From: Protula sp. h YS-2021
Lineage: Eukaryota; Annelida; Polychaeta; Sabellida; Serpulidae
Reading direction: 5' to 3'
Assembly: GCA_949752745.1 (NCBI GenBank)
Contig: CATKHT010000130.1
Span: 1-64,000 of the forward strand
DNA length: 64,000 bases
Part shown: piece by piece, positions 1-10,991 of the stretch
Position numbering within the stretch: the stretch's first letter is position 1
How the letters are laid out: each line of letters begins with the position of its first letter
The notes under the pieces: model-generated
What the model was told of the DNA's origin: nothing
Databases searched by the model: none
Seen by the model: the letters and a program-made list of their open reading frames with translations, nothing else
Position numbers and translations under genes: made by a program

Positions 1-243
1 AAATGTAAGGTGAAGCAAAGAGGATGAGAGTCATTCGTTCATCTCAGCACTTCGGCTTTGGTTGGAACATTACCACCGCCCCCTCCCCCCCCCCCCCCCC
101 CCCCCTCCGCGCTTATTTTTCTCTCAATTTACAGCAAGTTGAGTGACCAGTTATTAACTAATTTTCTGATTACAACAGAACATGACAAAGTGCACGCTTA
201 TGCGTTGTGTTAATAGATAAAGTGGTTGTTGTTCTTATTGCAG

Positions 244-439
244 CCGTTCCGGGAAGTAACGAAATACTCGGGTCTACTGTACACAGACGAGACGCGCGCG
301 ATTTACACAGCCATTGGTCTCTACGAGAAAGCCATGGTGGAGAAGGCCAACTTACGTAAACGTGAGCAACCCTCGCCCTTTTCTCATCCCCTTCTGACAG
401 GCAAACTAAACGCGCCGATTGATTCTGTTACTTGGACGA
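244..439 (+). CDS. Internal exon of unidentified host gene
   Basis: Open segment preceded by a good acceptor (pyrimidine-rich, ends TTGCAG at 243) and followed by a GTAAAG donor at 440. Phase is 0 in and 1 out. The 65 codons have balanced composition (for example the stretch YTDETRAIYTAIGLYEKAMV) and no low complexity. The out phase joins cleanly to the exon at 1864. The open frame itself runs on to a stop at 484-486, so an unspliced ending is an alternative. I do not recognise the family; upstream exons are outside the window. Confidence 0.4.
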
Positions 440-735
440 GTAAAGGAACATGGGTGGGCGGCAGGCATTTGGAGGAATATCTGTGATATGGTCAGGGCAG
501 ACCTCTCATCTGGTTGTTTTAACTTCTCAATAGTCTTTGTTTTGTTTATTTGTGGATCGTTTAACCATGCTGACATTTTCAGTTACAATTACAATTAGTT
601 GCTTGTATGTCAGGATTGGGCGTGGTTCGCACTTTCCGCTAGTGAGGTGTCCCATGATTGATCGACTCTGTTTTGCAGCTAGTCCACACGTCAAGTCGAA
701 TTTCTTCACTGGCGTTATAAAGTCAACGTGGCGAG

Positions 736-1130
736 GCATGAAGTACCGCGAGATGCAGGGAGACATGGACCAACAGGGCGGAGCTCTCATCCTCGGGCCA
801 GGTATAGAGGGGGATCATCCGCTGGATTCCTCCCCCTACCCTCCCCTCCCCTCCCCTACCGCATCGTGCCAGCTTATAGTAGCATGAAGTACCGCATGAG
901 CTCTCATCCTCGGGCCAGGTATAATGGGTGGCTTCCGCTGGACTCCACCCGTCACCCCCATCCCCCCCCCCCCAAACCCCGCATCGTGCCAGCTTATGGT
1001 GGCATGGACATGGACCGACGGCCGGGTTCCCTTTCTCGGGCCAGGTATAGCGGGGGCATCCACTGGACTTCTCCCTCCCCCCACCGTCTCCCCCCCTCCC
1101 AGTTATCCCGCCTACTTGTGGTGGCATAAT
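736..1130 (+). repeat. Imperfect tandem repeat, about 3 copies of 110-150 bp
   Basis: Each unit contains the block CTCGGGCCAGGTATA, a CGCTGGA-type segment, a C-rich run and CGCATCGTGCCAGCTTAT followed by a TAGTAGCATG/TGGTGGCATG end. Units begin near 736, 886 and 1003. Copies differ by point changes and by length of the C-rich run. It lies inside the predicted host intron. Several long frames cross it on both strands, but they only reflect GC-rich repetition. Confidence 0.7.
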
Positions 1131-1254
1131 ATACAGCGGGAATGGAGGGGGGGGAGGTGCAGAAAAAGATGGACTACCAGGCCAGAGGTCCGCGTACCTG
1201 AGCAAAAACAAGAAGAGGACGCTTCCCCTTACTCCTCCCCCCCCCCCTCGCCCC

Positions 1255-1695
1255 ACCTCACTGCATTGCTCAATACCTGCTCACTTCCCCCTACGCCCCA
1301 CCTCACTCCACTGCTCCATACCTGCTCACTTCCCCCTACGCCCCACCTCACTATACTGATCAATACCTGCTCACTTCCCCCCTACGCCCCACCTCACTTC
1401 GCTGCTCCATACCTGCTCACTTCCCCCTACGCCCCACCTCACTTCACTGCTCCATACCTGCTCACTTCCCCCTACGCCCCACCTCACTACACTGCTCCAT
1501 GCCTGCTCACTTCCCCCTACGCCCCACCTCACTACACTGCTCCATACCTGCTCACTTCCCCCTACGCCCCACCTCACTTCACTGCTCAATACCTGCTCAC
1601 TTCCCCTACGCCTCACCTCACTTCACTGCTCCATGCCTGCTCACTTCCCCCTACGCCCCACCTCAATCCACTGCTCCATACCTGCTCACTTCCCT
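1255..1695 (+). repeat. 45-bp minisatellite, about 10 copies
   Basis: The unit contains CCTGCTCACTTCCCCCTACG followed by CCCCACCTCACT and CACTGCTCCATA. It repeats at 45-bp spacing with one to three substitutions per copy. Because 45 is divisible by three, open frames persist through it on both strands without implying a gene. Confidence 0.92.
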
Positions 1696-1863
1696 GCTTC
1701 AAACTGAATCCGCTTTTCATGTAAGCTTGTTTGTTAATCTTTTTAATAACAATAGTAGTACAGACATGGCTTAGAGATCCGTCGCTCGCGTGGCTGTTCG
1801 ATGCTCCCTTAGAAAAGGACTCTAGAATATGAATGTTAGCGCTACAGTGTTTTTGATTGACAG

Positions 1864-1991
1864 GTAACATCGTCCACTACCAGCACTTTGATCTGACCGC
1901 CGTCGACCACGCCCCGCTCAACGACCTGCTGCTTACAGCCGGGGTGTCACCCGTGAACTTTCCCAGGGATAAGCGAGTCGTCACAATATGA
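1864..1991 (+). CDS. Terminal exon of the same host gene
   Basis: An acceptor (TTGATTGACAG) ends at 1863. Two bases plus 42 codons follow, ending in TGA at 1989-1991. The two-base entry complements the phase-1 exit of the exon at 244-439. The peptide (ends NFPRDKRVVTI) looks like ordinary conserved protein, and codon use is GC-rich, unlike the AT-rich surroundings. Function unknown. The 1.4-kb intron between the exons is mostly minisatellite. Confidence 0.4.
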
Positions 1992-2368
1992 GCGACCAAT
2001 GCATATGTTGATACGTTTTTTTCTTTCTTTTCTTTTTTTTTATTTTTTGAAAGACAAACAGTGAAAATATAATATTGTTTTGAAGACTAAACCACAAAGA
2101 TAAAATGCAGATCTGTCTTTTTTCGGTGTATTTTTTTTTTCGGCAAAAATGTTGAGATTGTTTGTCTGAGAATCGTGGGGAAGGAGGCTGCGGAGCTGAC
2201 ACGGTGACCAGTCTGAACAGTGTGCTTCCAGTATATTGAATTTGTATAAATTAAGTCATTGCTTAAAGAGAAAAAGACGGACAACATTTTGTGCAAAAAT
2301 TTTCCAACGTTTTCACATAGCAGAGTTCTACATGAGATATATCCATACTCATTTAAAAGTTATATGTA

Positions 2369-2440
<72 letters not shown>

Positions 2441-2644
2441 TTGTGTATCCAAACGTGTTCATGATGCAGTAATTTATAATATTTTACGAGAGAAAAAAAA
2501 ACAAGTTACACTTTTCTGTGATAGAACTGTAAAATCAAACCATGTATGATTTTAGGTTTTGTTTTCTAACGGCTACTGTATTGCTTTCTATTTTATGCGT
2601 CTATTTATGCAGTTAGTGTTGTACGTTTTACGTCTGTCCTTTAC
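1992..2644. other. Non-coding stretch with (TA)n microsatellite
   Basis: AT-rich sequence after the host stop codon. It contains T-rich runs and a pure (TA)n tract at about 2376-2436. A polyadenylation site for the host gene would be expected here, but I could not choose one with confidence. No gene seen. Confidence 0.6.
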
Positions 2645-3845
2645 CTCCTGTGAGCTGTGATTATGACTGCTGTCGTTGTACGTGAATGTCATGACTAATC
2701 CATGCAACATACAATCTTATCTTTATAAGGTGAACAAGAAACTCCTTTAATTATGCAGATGTAAATCACGATCTTCATAATGTCCATGACGCTTCTTGGA
2801 TCAGTTACTTTCTCTGTCTGCGAGTTCCAATTTGAAATGAATTTTGTTTTGTTGTAATTTACTTTATTCTTTATGTGGTAGTTACTGTGAAATAAATTTT
2901 TGATAATAATCTCCTGTGGCTTTTTTCCGTTGACGTTACTAGTTACAAAGACAGACACGAGACTGCTGGGGACGGGAAGCAATTGGGGGGGGGGGGGGCG
3001 GGGGGGAGGCATAGATTGAATGGCTTCTGTGTGTCCTTGAACGATTAAATTGCCTTTTTTGTCTGTCTTCAAACGGAAGTTCACAGTAGTTTTTCTCATC
3101 ATTATAACTGGCGTAGAATTGCAGAAGTTCTTAGGGTCAATTGCAATTAACACCAAGACACGTGTGCTGGGCAATTGTATTCAATTTAGGCGAATAACTC
3201 CATAGAACGTGCTCGAGTAAATGTCGTTAACTTGCTCCATTAAAAATGGTAAACGTAGTTGACGTATGCCATCAGGGGGCGTCTCTGTTCCTTCTGGTGT
3301 ACGAAGTGCCAAAATATGAAAAGATCTTAACATCACGTTTGCAAATGTTTGTCAATGTTAATTTTGTCGTGTTTTACTCGGGGAATAATGGCATGTAATA
3401 CTGGACGGTGTGCAATTAAGTGTCACGTTGCGCACTTTAAACGAATTTAAACAGTTATTTTCTGTGACATGCTGCGCACGCAGTGCTGGAAAAACGTATG
3501 CGAATGGTTGCTATGGCAACACAGATGAATCTGTGACGTGGCGCCTCGTTTTAGTTGCTGGAGAACGACCGTTTCAAATTTAGCCCAGCTGTACAACCGA
3601 GCGGGTTCTGACCGGGCTAGACTATGTCACGGCGCCAGCGAAAAGGTTGCCACACTCAGTACAGGGCTAACACCAGCGCTGGTAACGTTTCCCACTTTTA
3701 ACCCGAAGCCTCCAGACGTAACTGAATATAGTACGGTTTAGAACAAGTTTCGTTAAGCCAAACCTGGCTAAAGCAACAATGTGAAAAAAACCATAATATT
3801 TATATTGAGGTTTTACGGGGGCCAATGTTTCGGACCTTTTTTTAG
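2645..3845 (+). repeat. Dispersed repeat, copy 1 (left part)
   Basis: Begins near GATTATGACTGCTGTCGTTG and closely matches 22147-23420 in the same order and orientation, including the GTCACGGCGCCAGCGAAAA block and the segment ending TGTTTCGGACCT. The match stops at 3845 and resumes at about 6425 (CTTTAGTGGTCCGTC), so the repeat is split by the insertion at 3846-6404. No intact coding capacity. A G-run of about 20 lies near 2985. Confidence 0.8.
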
Positions 3846-3901
3846 CCCAGCTTACGTTACACGTAAGCTGGGGTATTCCTATCGGTTTGCGGGTGGCGTC
3901 C

Positions 3902-3966
<65 letters not shown>

Positions 3967-3984
3967 CTAGTTAGTTAGTTAGTT
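3902..3984 (+). repeat. (TTAG)n tetranucleotide array
   Basis: About 20 uninterrupted copies of TTAG with one C substitution, just inside the left end of the 3846-6404 insertion. It is not a canonical TTAGGG telomere repeat. Confidence 0.95.
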
Positions 3985-3994
3985 CGCTGTAAAC

Positions 3995-4719
3995 TTTGTT
4001 TCAAAATGCATCTCCTCCTACAATTTTAATCCGATGTCATTTATTTTTGGTGTGAGGCATCCCTAAGGGGTCGTGCATACGGCTTGTGCTTTTCTAGTTG
4101 ATCGGGTGATTTTTGAATTTTTGGCGAATTTTAAAGAAAAAAAAAGTATTTCCTCCTACATTTTTGACCCGATGTCATTTATTTTTGGTATGAGGCACCC
4201 CTAAAGGGTCGTGCATACGGCTTGTGCTTTTTTAGTCGATCGGACAATTTTTGTATTTTTGGGGATTTTTTTAAGGAAAAATTTTGAAAAAAATGCATCT
4301 ACTCCTACAATTTTGATTCGATGTCATTTATTTTTGGTGTTAGGATTTCCTAAGCGGTCGTGCATACTGCTTGTGCTTTTTTAGTCGATCGGGTGATTTT
4401 TGAATTTTTGGCGAATTTTTAAAGAAATTTTAAAATGTATCTCCTCTTACATTTTTGACCCGATGTCATTTATTTTTGACATGAGGCACCCCTAAAGGGT
4501 CGTGCACACGGATTGTGCTTTTTTAGTTTGTATTTTTGGGGAATTTTTGAAGCAAAAATTTCGAAAATAATTCAAAATGCATCTACCCATACAATTTTGA
4601 TTCGATGTCATTTATTTTGGTGTGAGTGGATACGGCTTGTGCTTTTAGTCGATCGGGCAATTTTTGTATTTTTAGGGAGTTTTTGAAGAAAAAAAACTTC
4701 AAAATGCATTTCCCCCTAC

Positions 4720-4752
<33 letters not shown>

Positions 4753-5130
4753 GTTTGAGGCATCCCTAAGGGGTTGAGAATACGACTTGCGCTTTTTGGG
4801 AATATTTGAAGAAAAACTCGAAATTGCATTTCCTCCTACAGTTTTTATCCGATTTCATTTATTTTTTTGCTATGAGGCATCCTTAGGTAGGTCTCGCACA
4901 CGGCTTGTGCTATTTGACTCGACTTGGGAACTTTTGATTTTTGGGGGAATTTTTGATGAAAATACCTCAAAATGCATTTTCTCCTGCAGTTTTGATCAAA
5001 CATCATTTATTTTGTGGCTAAGGCATGCTTAGGGTTAATATGGCCTGTATTTTTCAGTCGATGAGAGAATTTTGAAGAAAAAAATTCAAAATGCATTTCC
5101 TCCTACAGTTTTTATCAGATTTCATTTATT
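3995..5130 (+). repeat. Degenerate tandem repeat, unit about 150-170 bp, about 7 copies
   Basis: Each unit contains AAAATGCAT(C/T)TCCTCCTACA, then CCGATGTCATTTATTTTTGG, a GAGGCA(C/T)CCCTAA block, ACGGCTTGTGCTTTT and GATCGGG(T/C)(G/A)ATTTTTG. Later copies are shortened, and one carries a T-run of about 30 (4721-4750). It belongs to the 3846-6404 insertion. Confidence 0.85.
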
Positions 5131-5139
5131 TTCGATTTT

Positions 5140-6165
5140 ATTTGCGCACTGGTCCGAAAAAAAGAACTACGCTTCGACGTAAGTTGAATAGACATGCGCA
5201 GTGGTCTGAAATGCGAACCGCGCATCAACGCGGCCTAAAGAAACATGCGCACTGGTCCGAAATGCGAACCGCACATCGAGGAAAATTAAATAAACATGCG
5301 CAGTGGTCCGAAATGCGAACCGCGCATCAACGCAAGTTAAATAAATATGCGCACTGGTCTGAAATGAGAACCACGCATCAACACAAGTTAAATAAACATG
5401 GGCAATGGCCTGAAATGCGAACCGCGCATCGACGGAAGTTAAATAAACATGCGATCCGGTCCAAAATAAGCACCGCACATCAACGCAAGTTAAACAAACA
5501 TGCGCACTTGTCCGAAAAAAAGAACCATGAATCGACGCAAGTTGAATAGACATAAGAGTCGGGCATCGACGGGACTTAAATAAACATGCGTTCTGGTCCG
5601 AAACGCAAATCGCGCGTCAACGCAAGTTAAATGAACCTGCTCACTTGTCCAAAATGCGAACTGCGCATCAACGCAACCTAAAGAAACAGGTAAACTGGTC
5701 CGAAATGCGAACCGGATATCAACGCAAATTCAATAAACATGCACACTGGTCCGAATTGCGAACCGCACATAAGCGTAAGTTAAATAAACATTTGCACCGG
5801 TCCAAAATAAGTACCGATCATCAACACAAGTTAAATAAATATGTGCAATGGTCCAAAATGCGAACCACGCATCAACACAAGTTAAAAAAAGTGCGCTGGT
5901 CCGAAATGCGAACCGCACAGCAACACAAGCTAAATAAGCAAGCACACTGGACCAAAATAAGTACCTTGCACCAACGCAAGTTAAATAAACATGCGCACTA
6001 TTTCGAAATGCGAACTGCCCATTAACGCAACTTAAATAACATGCGCACTATTCAAAATAAGAACTGCGCATCAACGCAACTTAAATAAACATGCGCACTG
6101 GTCCAGAATAAGAACCGCGCATCAAGGCAAGTTACATAACTATGCGCACTGGTCCGAAATGCTAG
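5140..6165 (+). repeat. 51-bp minisatellite, about 20 copies
   Basis: The unit contains GCGCACTGGTCCGAAATGCG, then AACCGCGCATCAACGCAAGT and TAAATAAACAT. Since 51 is 17 codons, a 17-residue repeat peptide stays open on the plus strand (5091-5549, 5645-6025) and a different one on the minus strand. I treat these as by-products of the array, not as genes. Confidence 0.92.
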
Positions 6166-6404
6166 TGTTGTTTGAAGGTATCTATGGCAGACTATCCAGT
6201 CTAGCAGCGATACAAAAAATCTGTTGCCCATTTTTCTGGGAAAGAAAATCTTTGTATGCATTTATCGGTCTATGTTCTGGTCCGGTGCTAAATTAATTAT
6301 TGGGCTAGCTCTTTGCCTTCTCATCTTTTGAAGCCCAATTTTTCAGGAAAATTCCCTTACTCATGCACGCTGGAATTGGGTCTTATTGCTTTTCGTAAGC
6401 TGGG

Positions 6405-7240
6405 ACTCTGTCCTTGGACAAACTTGTTTTCTTTAGTGGTCCGTCGTTGTGTCTTTACTACTCCCCTGGCAATACTGGCCCAAGGACCACCACATTTTGT
6501 ATCTATGTAGTATTTGATTTTACTTCGCAAAAGCTTTGAATTCGCTTATCTCCACTTTTAGATGGGTTCTCTTTCGGTTTTAACCTTTCACGCAGAATAA
6601 AACCAAACTTTTGTGACTGCAGAATAGCCTACCCCGCCATCCATCCATCAACCAATCAAAATGAGGGAATCCTCTGGTATTTCGTTATGATTGACAATGG
6701 GCATTCCCTTTAAGCGTGTGTTTGAAAACACACGCCATTCTGTGTGCTCCACGAATTTTTCGTTGGGGAACTAGTGGAAAGGTGCGAATTTGCTTTTTAT
6801 TTAGTTTATTTAACTAATAAAGGACTACTTTATCATTCTCTGGAAGTTGGATAAATTTGGTTCAGTTTCTAGGCAAATACAGCACTTGTAACTTCGGTCT
6901 GGCAGAATTTGAGTTTGCACGTAAGCGGTGACATGTCGATAGTCCCGAGAAGTTTGCCTCTTTTTCTTCACCAGAAGCTGCAAGATCGAGTGTTTACACG
7001 CACTGGTTCGAGCACACACCCTCAGGAGTTGTTTAGAGTCTTTGCAGTCCGCATTGCCTCCTCAGACTCTAAGCTTTTACAGCTTACCGTTCCATAGCAG
7101 GAATGGCCGGTTTTTTTGCTAAAGCTTGCACTCCAAACAGGACTTTTTCTATCTGCAAGCTCTGCAGAATTTCAGAATTTTGTCCGGGCGAAAAAAGCTG
7201 TTTTGAGACGTTTTTTCGAGCTTGTGGCACCCTTGGGACC
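6405..7240. other. Right part of dispersed repeat, then unassigned sequence
   Basis: 6425-6515 continues dispersed repeat copy 1, matching 23425-23510 (GGTCCGTCTTTGTGTCTTTA-type block). From 6520 to 7240 I see no gene. A 40-base segment near 6526-6570 recurs inverted near 13446-13485. Confidence 0.5.
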
Positions 7241-7580
7241 ACACGCCCGTCGTGGGTCTCAAAACGGGCATAGTCCCACCGTAGGCCCCTTTTGGGGACC
7301 ATAGCAACGGCCCACGTGACCACAGGGACCGTAATCCCACGTATTCCCAAACTGGTTATTACGGACTTATGGGACGTCTCATGCCTCCGCATGGGATCCT
7401 GTCCCCATGGGACGCATGGGACTATGGGTCTCATGGGAACATGGGTCCGTAGGGTACCATGGGACTATGAGTTCACGGTCCCATAGGGGCACAGGGTCCT
7501 TATGGGAACATGGTCTCATATGGGAGCATGGGACTGTGGGACCTATGGGAACATGGGCTCATAGGGGTACATGTCCCAGA
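7241..7580. repeat. Irregular CATGGGAC/ATGGGA short-repeat region
   Basis: Dense imperfect repetition of CATGGGAC, ATGGGAACATGG and GTCCCATAG motifs. It lies just upstream of the DIRS-like gag. A comparable CATGCCCAC/CCCATGGGCCC region lies downstream at 12700-12790 in roughly inverted sense, so these may be the eroded inverted ends of that retrotransposon. That link is inference. Confidence 0.5.
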
Positions 7581-7761
7581 AATACGAGTTTTTCGCCTTT
7601 ATTCATCTTAATCATCAACATTGCGATTATTTTAGATGATGTAATTCAGTTAAAGCACTGCATATCACTGAGAGCGATAGCCTAAGCGTTGTTTTTAGCT
7701 GTTGCCTTGTATTCACTGATGCAGTCTCTTATTGTCTCTTCTTTCTGCTTGCTTTTCAGAC

Positions 7762-9079
7762 ATGACAGAGGCCACCCTACGGTCAAACACGAAGGAATTG
7801 CCGTGTTCACACCCGCCCACTTTGCTCAAACCTCATTCAGTGTGTGATCACTGCAGAACAGATCGGGGTCTGGCCCTGTGTGTGGAGGCGAATACCTGCT
7901 CTGAGTGTGAACAGTTAACCCACAGAGAGTGGCGTGCAATTTACAGGAACAGGGCAAAGAACGACCGTAGAAGGAGCAGACGCAAAGCCCCCTTCCTTTT
8001 TATTGTACCAGACTACACCTCTAGCACAATGGAAAAGGCGAGTTCAGTCATTCTACAGCAGGTGTCAATGCCCATCCGTTTGGATACCAGGGCAGAGTCA
8101 GATACAGCGGGCACCAAACTCAAACGCAAAAAGCCAAAGTCATTCAGAGCCTTCTCGGAGACAGTAGTCCGAAGAGGAAGAGGCCGGAGAAGTGTCCCAA
8201 GAGCTCTCAGCACCGGCTCACTTCCGCTTACCCCTACGGGAGATGGACTCTGTACGTTCCCGAGGTCATGGTCAGCGCCTATGGCACGACCCAGCAGCAG
8301 CAGGCCGTCGCCCGATCAGGACCCCGTCTCCTCCCGACCTCTCATCTCCGGGGGAAGAGGGAACACCCTCCGTGACGTCATCGTCCATCGCTCCAGAAGA
8401 CGCCCCGTTTAGAGATGCCATACAGGAAATAGCCCCCATCGCTAATGTTACCTGTGGCACCCCATGTCTGGAAAAGGATGACACCCCCCCCCCCATTCGG
8501 ATGACATCCCAGACGTCGCTGCCCCACCACGACTCAGTCATTGCCCTATCCACGAGCGAGGGCATCACGAACGCAGTGACAGTACGGTCAAACGAGTTTA
8601 AAAAGATGGATGCCAGTGAGGGCCGCACGTTATCGCGATTTCATGCCTCAAAGCACTGCTCCGTGCATCCAGGCCCATACCGTACCTCAGACGACCAGAT
8701 CCCGATGGAGGCACTGGATCAGCCAACCAAGAGAACAGTGTGGATGCCATCGGTTCGTGCGGATTCAGACATTCCATTAGTCGAAAAGGACGCCAGGAAC
8801 ATTTTTGCCTGCCTCCACGGGTGACTCAGTGAATTTGTCGGCGATACTGGCTTTACAGACACAACTTCAAGTGACCCAGTGTCCTCTAAGCTTTTACAAT
8901 GCCTGTCTCTGGCCACCCGTGACGTCGTGAAAATCTCTACCTTCCTGGTGACGTCAATGGTATTCTTAAGACGGGACGCCTTCCTCCAGCACTGCTGGTC
9001 AAGCATCAAGGGACTTCGCGACTTAAGACACACCCCCATCCTGGGTGAGAAAGAAATGTTCCCCCCAGTAGAAGTCTAG
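7762..9079 (+). pseudogene. DIRS-like gag, frame-broken
   Basis: ATG at 7762 opens a frame to 8412 with an N-terminal Cys cluster (CDHC, later CSEC) followed by a very basic stretch. The gag frame then appears to shift into the frame ending at 8824, and again into the frame ending at 9079 (FPPVEV). The order of Cys knuckle, Ser/Pro-rich middle and helical C-terminal part (LRDLRHTPIL) is typical of DIRS gag. At least two frame breaks. Domain assignment is family knowledge plus position before RT. Confidence 0.6.
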
Positions 9080-9140
9080 AGAGTAAACCAGGAGAGTAGA
9101 TCGTTGTCGCAGGATTTCACTTTGATGCCAAGGATGTCGC

Positions 9141-10910
9141 GTGCCTCGTTCCGCCAACCAGCAAAGCACAAGAAGCAACGACAATCTTCTGCGGATCACT
9201 CTCGGCCCAGTTTCCAGGTGCAGTCCCCGCCGCAGAAAGGGTCCAAGCAATCGGGAGACAATGAACCGGAGGGACAGCATACCCAGCAGCACAGGTAGCA
9301 GCCAACCAAAGTACCGCTCAGAGACGAGGGACTCGTCTCTTGGTGATACTTTTTCTGGCTTAAACGATCTAAAAGAACTACTGTCCTGCAACACATCCTT
9401 GCCCGTAGGTGGAAGGCTAGGCGAGTTCTGGCAAGCTTGGGCGGAGTTAGGGGCTTCCCGGAAAGTAGTCCGGTGGCTCAGGAACGACTACCGCCTCCCC
9501 TTTAAGAAGGGCCCGAGGGGACTCAAGCCAACCATTCCCTTAACGCTCCAAGCTCCAGGCATCCTGGCCACCGCTTATCAGCAGGGATCAGAAAAAGACT
9601 TAGCCCTGAAAGAAATGCTGAAGGACTTACAGGCAAAACAGGCTATAGAGGAAATGCCAGAAAACCAAGCAGGCTTCTTCAGCCGAGTCTTTCTGGTACC
9701 CAGAAAGTCAGGGGGATGGCGGCTGGTGATAGATCTATCGTCCCTCAATCAGTCCCTACAAATAACCTCCTTCCAGATGAATACGGCACAGGTTATGAAA
9801 GCAATGTTACGGGAACGGATGTGGGGCACATCGATAGACCTATCCGACGCCTACCTACATGTCCCCCTACACCACTCGGCCAGGAAGTACCTATGTTTCC
9901 AAATAAGTCGAAAACGTTTTTGGTTTCTGGCACTCCCTTTCGGCCTCTCATCAGCCCCGTACGTGTTTTCAAAGATCATGCGGGTCCTGAAAGCATGGGC
10001 ACGTCTCCAGGGAATGCTAGTGTTCCAATACTTAGACGATTGGTTTCTAGCACATACTCAACGGGACATAGCCTATCACCAAACAATCCAGCTGGTCAAA
10101 AGGCGATACAGGTAGGTCTTGTGGTAAATCTGGCCAAATCAGAATTGACCCCAAAACAAGACATTATTCTCTTGGGGGAACGATGGGACTTGTCAGCAGC
10201 CCGGGCATTCCCCACAACAGACAGGCAGCAGAAAATTTCTCGGTCTATCCAGAACATTTCTGCCAACCGAAAGGTAAGGGTACAGGCTATGGAGTCATTA
10301 CTAGGTTTATTAGTAGCAACCGAGAAGACGGTTCCGTTAGGCCGCTTACATTACAATTCCAACCACGGGTAAAACAAGCCCTAACAAAGGGACGGTCCCC
10401 CAAGGCCGCGATGACAGTGTCCCCTTCCGCACTCTCCCTTCTCCAATGGAGGTGCGACCCGGTTACCATGAACGAAGGGGTCCCCTTTCATGCCCCTCCC
10501 CGGATATAGAGCTCCATACGGACGCTTCCAGGGAGGGGTGGGGAATTCACTGTCAGGGTCAGATGTGGAGGGGAAAATGGCCAACAACGTTTTGCAGATA
10601 CCATATCAACTGGCTGGAACTCCGAGTGGTATGGATAGCTCTGAACAAGCTCTCGAACCATCTCGGGGGCAAGAGTGTCAGAGTTCTTCTGGACAACGCT
10701 ACAGCAGTAGCGTATCTGAACAAACAAGGTGGAACCAAATCCCCTCAGCTGTCGACCCTGACTTCTCAAATCCTTCTTCTGGCACGGGAATGCAAGATCT
10801 CCATCGTAACACGTCACCTGTCAGGGAAACTAAACGTGCTGGCCGAATTAGCGTCCAGGACGGGTCAAGTCATCCACACAGAGTGGTGCCTAGCCCAGTC
10901 ATCCTTCCGT
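9141..10910 (+). pseudogene. DIRS-like reverse transcriptase and RNase H, frame-broken
   Basis: Frame 9141-10115 holds the RT palm and fingers: GFFSRVFLVPRKSGGWRLVI, IDLSDAYLHVPL, ALPFGLSSAPYVFS and the catalytic YLDD at 10029-10040. The RT C-terminal part continues in a second frame to about 10372 and a third to about 10480. RNase H (TDASREGWGI, WLELRVVW, LLDNATAVAYLNKQ) then runs to 10913 in the first frame. At least three frameshifts make it non-functional, although the catalytic motifs remain readable. Confidence 0.85.
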
Positions 10911-10991
10911 TGAGTGACACGTGAATCCCCAGTGACACGTTAGATCTATTCACCAATGCGTTGACAACTCAGTACCCAGGTTCGTACCCCC

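Larger units (their letters stand above)
3846..6404. mobile_element. Satellite-filled non-autonomous insertion with inverted ends
   Basis: Starts with CCCAGCTTACG and ends with its reverse complement CGTAAGCTGGG (6394-6404). A second internal CGTAAGCTGGG at 3862-3872 makes a perfect 11-bp terminal hairpin with a 5-base loop at the left end. The segment interrupts a dispersed repeat whose uninterrupted copy is at 23400-23430, so an insertion is directly supported. It holds three tandem arrays and no transposase. The family is not identified; such layouts occur in non-autonomous DNA elements. Confidence 0.65.

Noticed and set aside
723..1256. GC-rich long frames in the first intron
   Set aside because: Repeat-derived Pro/Gly/Ser-rich translations on both strands.
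3902..3984. Interstitial telomere repeat
   Set aside because: Unit is TTAG, not a known telomere motif, and it lies inside a mobile insertion.
5091..6025. 17-residue repeat proteins on both strands
   Set aside because: The 51-bp unit is a multiple of three, so frames stay open by arithmetic; both strands open and no start or promoter context.
5140..6165. CRISPR-like array
   Set aside because: Units abut without unique spacers; eukaryotic minisatellite.
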